From assembly GCF_008245005.1 (NCBI RefSeq), contig NZ_CP043427.1:1612001-1676000 (forward strand): 64,000 nucleotides of DNA, given 5' to 3'. The translations under genes and the position numbers were made by a program. A model generated the notes under the pieces. That model made no database searches. It was given only the letters and a program-made list of their open reading frames with translations, and was not told the DNA's origin. Position 1 is the first letter of the stretch. Every line of letters begins with the position of its first letter. This document shows positions 60,908 through 64,000 of this stretch, piece after piece. The stretch is from Campylobacter sputorum subsp. sputorum (lineage in GTDB: Bacteria > Campylobacterota > Campylobacteria > Campylobacterales > Campylobacteraceae).

Positions 60908-62569
60908 GTGATAGAATTTGGTTATTATAATGAAAATAGCGAAAAACCTGTGCTTAAAGATAATATTAAATTTATTATGGATGAAAACGAAGAGATATTT
61001 ATATCTAACAAGCAGTTAAAAAATACAAAAATTGTAGCAAAAGAGATAGATTTCTATCTTAACAACTCTTTGGAAAATACGCTAAATAAGGCAGAAAATG
61101 TAAATTTGCTTTACGAAGCAAGGGCAACCTGTTTTGATTTGGCAAAAGATGTAATGCACTCAAAAGAGATAGGAAAAAACATTATAATCATAAGCAATAG
61201 CGATAAAAATGATTTAAAAACAGAATTAGAAAAAAATGATTTTAAAGTTATAACTTTAAAGCACGATGAAATAAAATTTCTTTATGGACAAATTGGAGAA
61301 ATTTATGTAAATATAATCACAAATAACGATGAATACGAGATAAACTGCGATATCTTGCTTATAGAAAATGCAAAAGAATATATGCTAAAACAAAGCGGTT
61401 GTTATGAAATATCAACATTAAAAAACTCTGAAATTTTAAATCTTGTAAAATCGCTTTCGCCACTAACAAATTATAGAAACTTTATAACTTATGATGAAAA
61501 AATATGCCAATATCACGAAAGAAGACATGAGATATGCGGCAAATGTGCCGATATTTGTCCAACAGTAGCGATACTAAAAGATGATGAAAAAAAACAACTT
61601 ATGTTTTCACATATTGATTGTATAGGCTGTGGTAAATGTGTAGGAATTTGTCCGACTTCTGCAATTGATTTTAGCATTATGCCACGAAATTCTTTTAATG
61701 AAATTACAAATTTATATAAAGATAAAATCATACTTGTAGTAAATAAAAATACAAATTTTGATATCAAAATAGATCTTAAGCCAAATGTTTTGCCGTTTTA
61801 TGTTGATAATATAGAATTTTTAGATCATGTGCATTTTATGACTATGCTTACTCAAAGTGGCTGTAGTATTGTATTATACAATGATAAATTTAGTGAAATA
61901 ACTATGGATAATATAAATTTAATAAATCAAATTTATGAGATTAAATTTAAAACAAAAGGTATATACATAGCACAAAATGAAAATGAGTTAAAAAATGCTC
62001 TAAATAGTGCAAATTTGGTGCCAAATAGTTACTTTTCATATCCATTTTTAGAAGGCAACAAAAGAGCAGATTTTTCAAAACGATTGGAGTTTTTAATCGC
62101 AGGAGATGATCTTGGCGTTGTAAAAACCACACAAAAGTTAAGATACGCAAAAATTAGAATAAACGAAGAAACTTGCACTCTTTGTTTAAGTTGCGTTGGT
62201 GCTTGTAATGTAGATGCATTGGTTGCTGATACAAAAGATAACTCTATTAAATTTAACCCCTCACTTTGCACAGCTTGTGGATATTGTACAATGAGTTGTG
62301 CAGAAAAAGATACTATTTTTATAGATAGAGGAGAGATTGAGCTAAATCCAAGTTTTTATAGCTACACTACACTTGCAAAAGATGAACTCTTTAAATGCAT
62401 CGAGTGTGGAAAAGAATTTGCAACCACAAAAGCAGTTCAAAAAGTGGCGAATATGATGGCTCCGATGTTTAAAGGCGATGAGTTTAAGACTAAAATGCTG
62501 TATTGCTGTCCTGATTGCAAGGCAAAACTTACAATAATGAAACAATTTGAAGAAAGTAGGAAAATATGA
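60908..62569 (+). CDS. Multi-[4Fe-4S] ferredoxin-like protein linked to formate dehydrogenase
   Basis: 553 residues. Two ferredoxin cluster pairs stand apart: CGKCADICPTVAIL and CIGCGKCVGICPTSAI near 205-245, then CTLCLSCVGACNVDAL and CTACGYCTMSCAEKD near 422-465. A zinc-ribbon-like pair, CIECGKEF and CCPDCKAKL, lies near 497 and 537. The N-terminal 200 residues have no clear family. GTG start with AAGGA seven bases upstream. It overlaps the TorD-like chaperone by 4 bases. A role in electron transfer or maturation of FdhA is inferred. Confidence 0.85.
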   Translation: MIEFGYYNENSEKPVLKDNIKFIMDENEEIFISNKQLKNTKIVAKEIDFYLNNSLENTLNKAENVNLLYEARATCFDLAKDVMHSKEIGKNIIIISNSDKNDLKTELEKNDFKVITLKHDEIKFLYGQIGEIYVNIITNNDEYEINCDILLIENAKEYMLKQSGCYEISTLKNSEILNLVKSLSPLTNYRNFITYDEKICQYHERRHEICGKCADICPTVAILKDDEKKQLMFSHIDCIGCGKCVGICPTSAIDFSIMPRNSFNEITNLYKDKIILVVNKNTNFDIKIDLKPNVLPFYVDNIEFLDHVHFMTMLTQSGCSIVLYNDKFSEITMDNINLINQIYEIKFKTKGIYIAQNENELKNALNSANLVPNSYFSYPFLEGNKRADFSKRLEFLIAGDDLGVVKTTQKLRYAKIRINEETCTLCLSCVGACNVDALVADTKDNSIKFNPSLCTACGYCTMSCAEKDTIFIDRGEIELNPSFYSYTTLAKDELFKCIECGKEFATTKAVQKVANMMAPMFKGDEFKTKMLYCCPDCKAKLTIMKQFEESRKI

Positions 62570-63228
62570 AAGATATTTTAAAAGCTAGATCGTATTACTA
62601 TGAGTTTGCTTCATCGACGCTGTTTTTTAGCGAAAAAGAGAGTTTGTTTAAAAATATGCAAGAAAAAATAAAAGAACTTTCTAAATTTCCAATCACAGAT
62701 GAAAATAAAACCGATTTTGAAGTGATGGCTAAATTTGATTTTTCTAAATTTAAAGATGAACAAAATGCAATGTTTTTTAGTCTATCTTACTCGAATGTAC
62801 CAACCACAGCTAGTTTTTACGATGAAGGTAGAGACAATGGAAAAGCTAGACTTGATGTTATAAATATTATCAAAAAAAGTTCTTATAGAAGAGATGAAAA
62901 AAAATGCGAAGAAGGCGAGGATTTTATAGGCTTTATCTTTGGCCTGATGGCTACATTTTTAAAAGATGAAGCAAACGAAAATAAACAAGAATTAAGCAGT
63001 GAACTTTTTAAAACTTCTATAAATAACTTTATAGATGAGTTTTTAGATATGTTAGAAAAATCAAAATACGCAGTTTTTTTCAAAGCTTATGTAAGTGTGA
63101 TGAGAAATTTTATATCCTTAGAAAGATCTCTTTTAGAAGTGCAAGAACCACCAAAAAAAGTATCACAAGCAGAAATTTCATTAAAAAAACAGTCTTATAT
63201 GGCTGAAATTATAAACAATGAGGATTGA
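62566..63228 (+). CDS. TorD/DmsD-family chaperone for a molybdoenzyme
   Basis: 220 all-helical residues of the TorD family: ARSYYYEFASSTLFF near the start, SLSYSNVPTTASFYDEG at about 67-83, and GFIFGLMATFLKDE near 122. Such chaperones bind Tat signals of molybdopterin enzymes and help cofactor insertion. The nearest client in the window is FdhA. Confidence 0.85.
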   Translation: MKDILKARSYYYEFASSTLFFSEKESLFKNMQEKIKELSKFPITDENKTDFEVMAKFDFSKFKDEQNAMFFSLSYSNVPTTASFYDEGRDNGKARLDVINIIKKSSYRRDEKKCEEGEDFIGFIFGLMATFLKDEANENKQELSSELFKTSINNFIDEFLDMLEKSKYAVFFKAYVSVMRNFISLERSLLEVQEPPKKVSQAEISLKKQSYMAEIINNED

Positions 63229-63392
63229 TGAATTTTCTACATTTTTATAAACTTTAAAAATAAATTTATATACACATAATTTATATAACTTTCTACCATA
63301 TATAAATTTGGCTACAAATAAATATAAATCATTTTAAATAAATATTTTGCTAATTTTAAGTTTTATTGAGTTACAATATGCTACTTTTTTAC

Positions 63393-63411
63393 ATTAATGA
63401 TTATAGATATC
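63393..63411. promoter_or_regulatory. Fur-box-like site upstream of feoA
   Basis: ATTAATGATTATAGATATC matches the 19-bp Fur consensus GATAATGATTATCATTATC at 14 positions, 33 bases before feoA. Ferrous iron uptake genes are usual Fur targets. Confidence 0.6.
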
Positions 63412-63444
63412 AATTTTATTATATAACTATAAAAAGGATGGGTT

Positions 63445-63669
63445 ATGGGACTTGATTATTGTAAAAGTGGTGGTTTGTATAAAATAAAAAATGTTAATGC
63501 CGATGGGAAACTTTTTTATAAACTACTTGATATGGGCTTTATAAATGGCGCTAGCGTAGAAGTTATTAGAGAAGCCCCGCTTTATGATCCAATGGAACTT
63601 AAAATTCATAACTACCTAATTACTCTTAGAAAAAGCGAAGCAAGATTAATTGAGGTTGAAAAAGTATGA
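63445..63669 (+). CDS. feoA: Ferrous iron transport accessory protein FeoA
   Basis: 74-residue SH3-like FeoA domain: LLDMGFINGASVEVIREAPL and DPMELKIHNYLITLRKSEA. Ribosome site AAAAGG. It overlaps feoB at ATGA. It assists the FeoB transporter. Confidence 0.95.
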   Translation: MGLDYCKSGGLYKIKNVNADGKLFYKLLDMGFINGASVEVIREAPLYDPMELKIHNYLITLRKSEARLIEVEKV

Positions 63670-64000
63670 GTGAAATTCAAAGCTCTTTAGATGAAGTAAA
63701 AAAATCTAATAAAAAAAATGTGAAAATTGCATTAGCTGGGCAACCAAACTGCGGAAAATCAACAATTTTTAGTATGCTTAGCGGTATTCGCCAACACATT
63801 GCAAACTATCCGGGTGTTACCGTGGATAAAAAATCAGGATTTTTTTCATATAAAGACCTTGAAATAGAGATGGTGGATCTGCCCGGGACTTATTCTTTTA
63901 GTTCTTATTCGCTTGAAGAAAGAGTGGCAAAAGAATTTATCTTAAAAGAAGATCCGGATATTATTTTAAATGTTGTTGATGCTTCAAATTTAAAAAGAAA
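63666..64000 (+). CDS. feoB: Ferrous iron transporter FeoB, N-terminal part (continues beyond the window)
   Basis: The first 111 codons encode the cytoplasmic GTPase: G1 ALAGQPNCGKSTIF near 27, the PGVTVD switch region, and G3 MVDLPGTYSFSSYS. The remainder, including the membrane channel, lies past the window. The overlap with feoA implies an operon. Confidence 0.97.
   Translation, partial: MSEIQSSLDEVKKSNKKNVKIALAGQPNCGKSTIFSMLSGIRQHIANYPGVTVDKKSGFFSYKDLEIEMVDLPGTYSFSSYSLEERVAKEFILKEDPDIILNVVDASNLKR

Overview
The window is a very AT-rich, densely packed bacterial chromosome segment whose gene content and order point to a Campylobacter close to C. fetus or C. hyointestinalis. The evidence is a sapCDEF-type type I secretion operon beside a surface-layer-like protein, the order fmt-birA-parA-parB-atpF'-atpF-atpH-atpA-atpG-atpD-atpC-tolQ-tolR-tolA-tolB-pal, a selenocysteine formate dehydrogenase with selA/selB, and a periplasmic arylsulfate sulfotransferase with its own Dsb pair. 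The species assignment is inference; no rRNA or tRNA gene was found.

Layout. (1) 1-17746 is a cell-surface region. A plus-strand RTX/S-layer-like gene is interrupted by an in-frame TGA. About 1.4 kb without genes follows. Then comes a long minus-strand series running from manC (17746) down to the outer-membrane exporter (4342): GDP-mannose synthesis, glycosyltransferases, Wzm/Wzt O-antigen export, a methyltransferase-glycosyltransferase that may be joined to the next glycosyltransferase by a frameshift, and sapC-sapD-sapE-sapF homologues. Together these suggest a mannose-containing O-chain made, capped and exported beside the machinery for an S-layer that would sit on it. (2) 17990-27323 is rich in decay: MoxR/Bat remnants, an MFS transporter with two frameshifts, a remnant two-component system, one intact assT, one broken assT copy with a gene-conversion-like tract, a frameshifted sensor kinase and an intact response regulator. 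(3) 27360-28714 holds the DsbI/DsbL-like pair that probably oxidises AssT. (4) 28810-42364 is the ordinary core: Tol-Pal, ATP synthase F1 plus b subunits, ParAB, BirA and Fmt. (5) 42445-51588 is a type I restriction-modification island bounded by a 22-bp near-perfect direct repeat. It carries a half-size HsdS, HsdM, RhuM, full HsdS, an unassigned 308-residue protein, HsdR and a metallopeptidase in one overlapping operon. (6) 51617-53607 is a chemoreceptor gene broken at an A8 tract, behind a consensus promoter with a G-rich spacer. (7) 53763-63228 is the formate dehydrogenase/selenocysteine block: fdhB, fdhA (Sec), a small Tat protein, selB and selA, then a divergent multi-[4Fe-4S] protein and a TorD-like chaperone. 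(8) 63445-64000 is feoA and the start of feoB behind a Fur-box-like site.

Many breaks are single-base changes, several in homopolymer runs. They may be real decay, phase variation or sequencing error, and the sequence alone cannot separate these. The observations most worth following are the A_AAA_AAA junction that could fuse the methyltransferase-glycosyltransferase to the next glycosyltransferase, the repeat-bounded restriction island with an unassigned cargo gene, the duplicated and partly converted assT/two-component locus, the paired ATATGC palindromes upstream of formate dehydrogenase, and the G-tract promoter before the frameshifted chemoreceptor.
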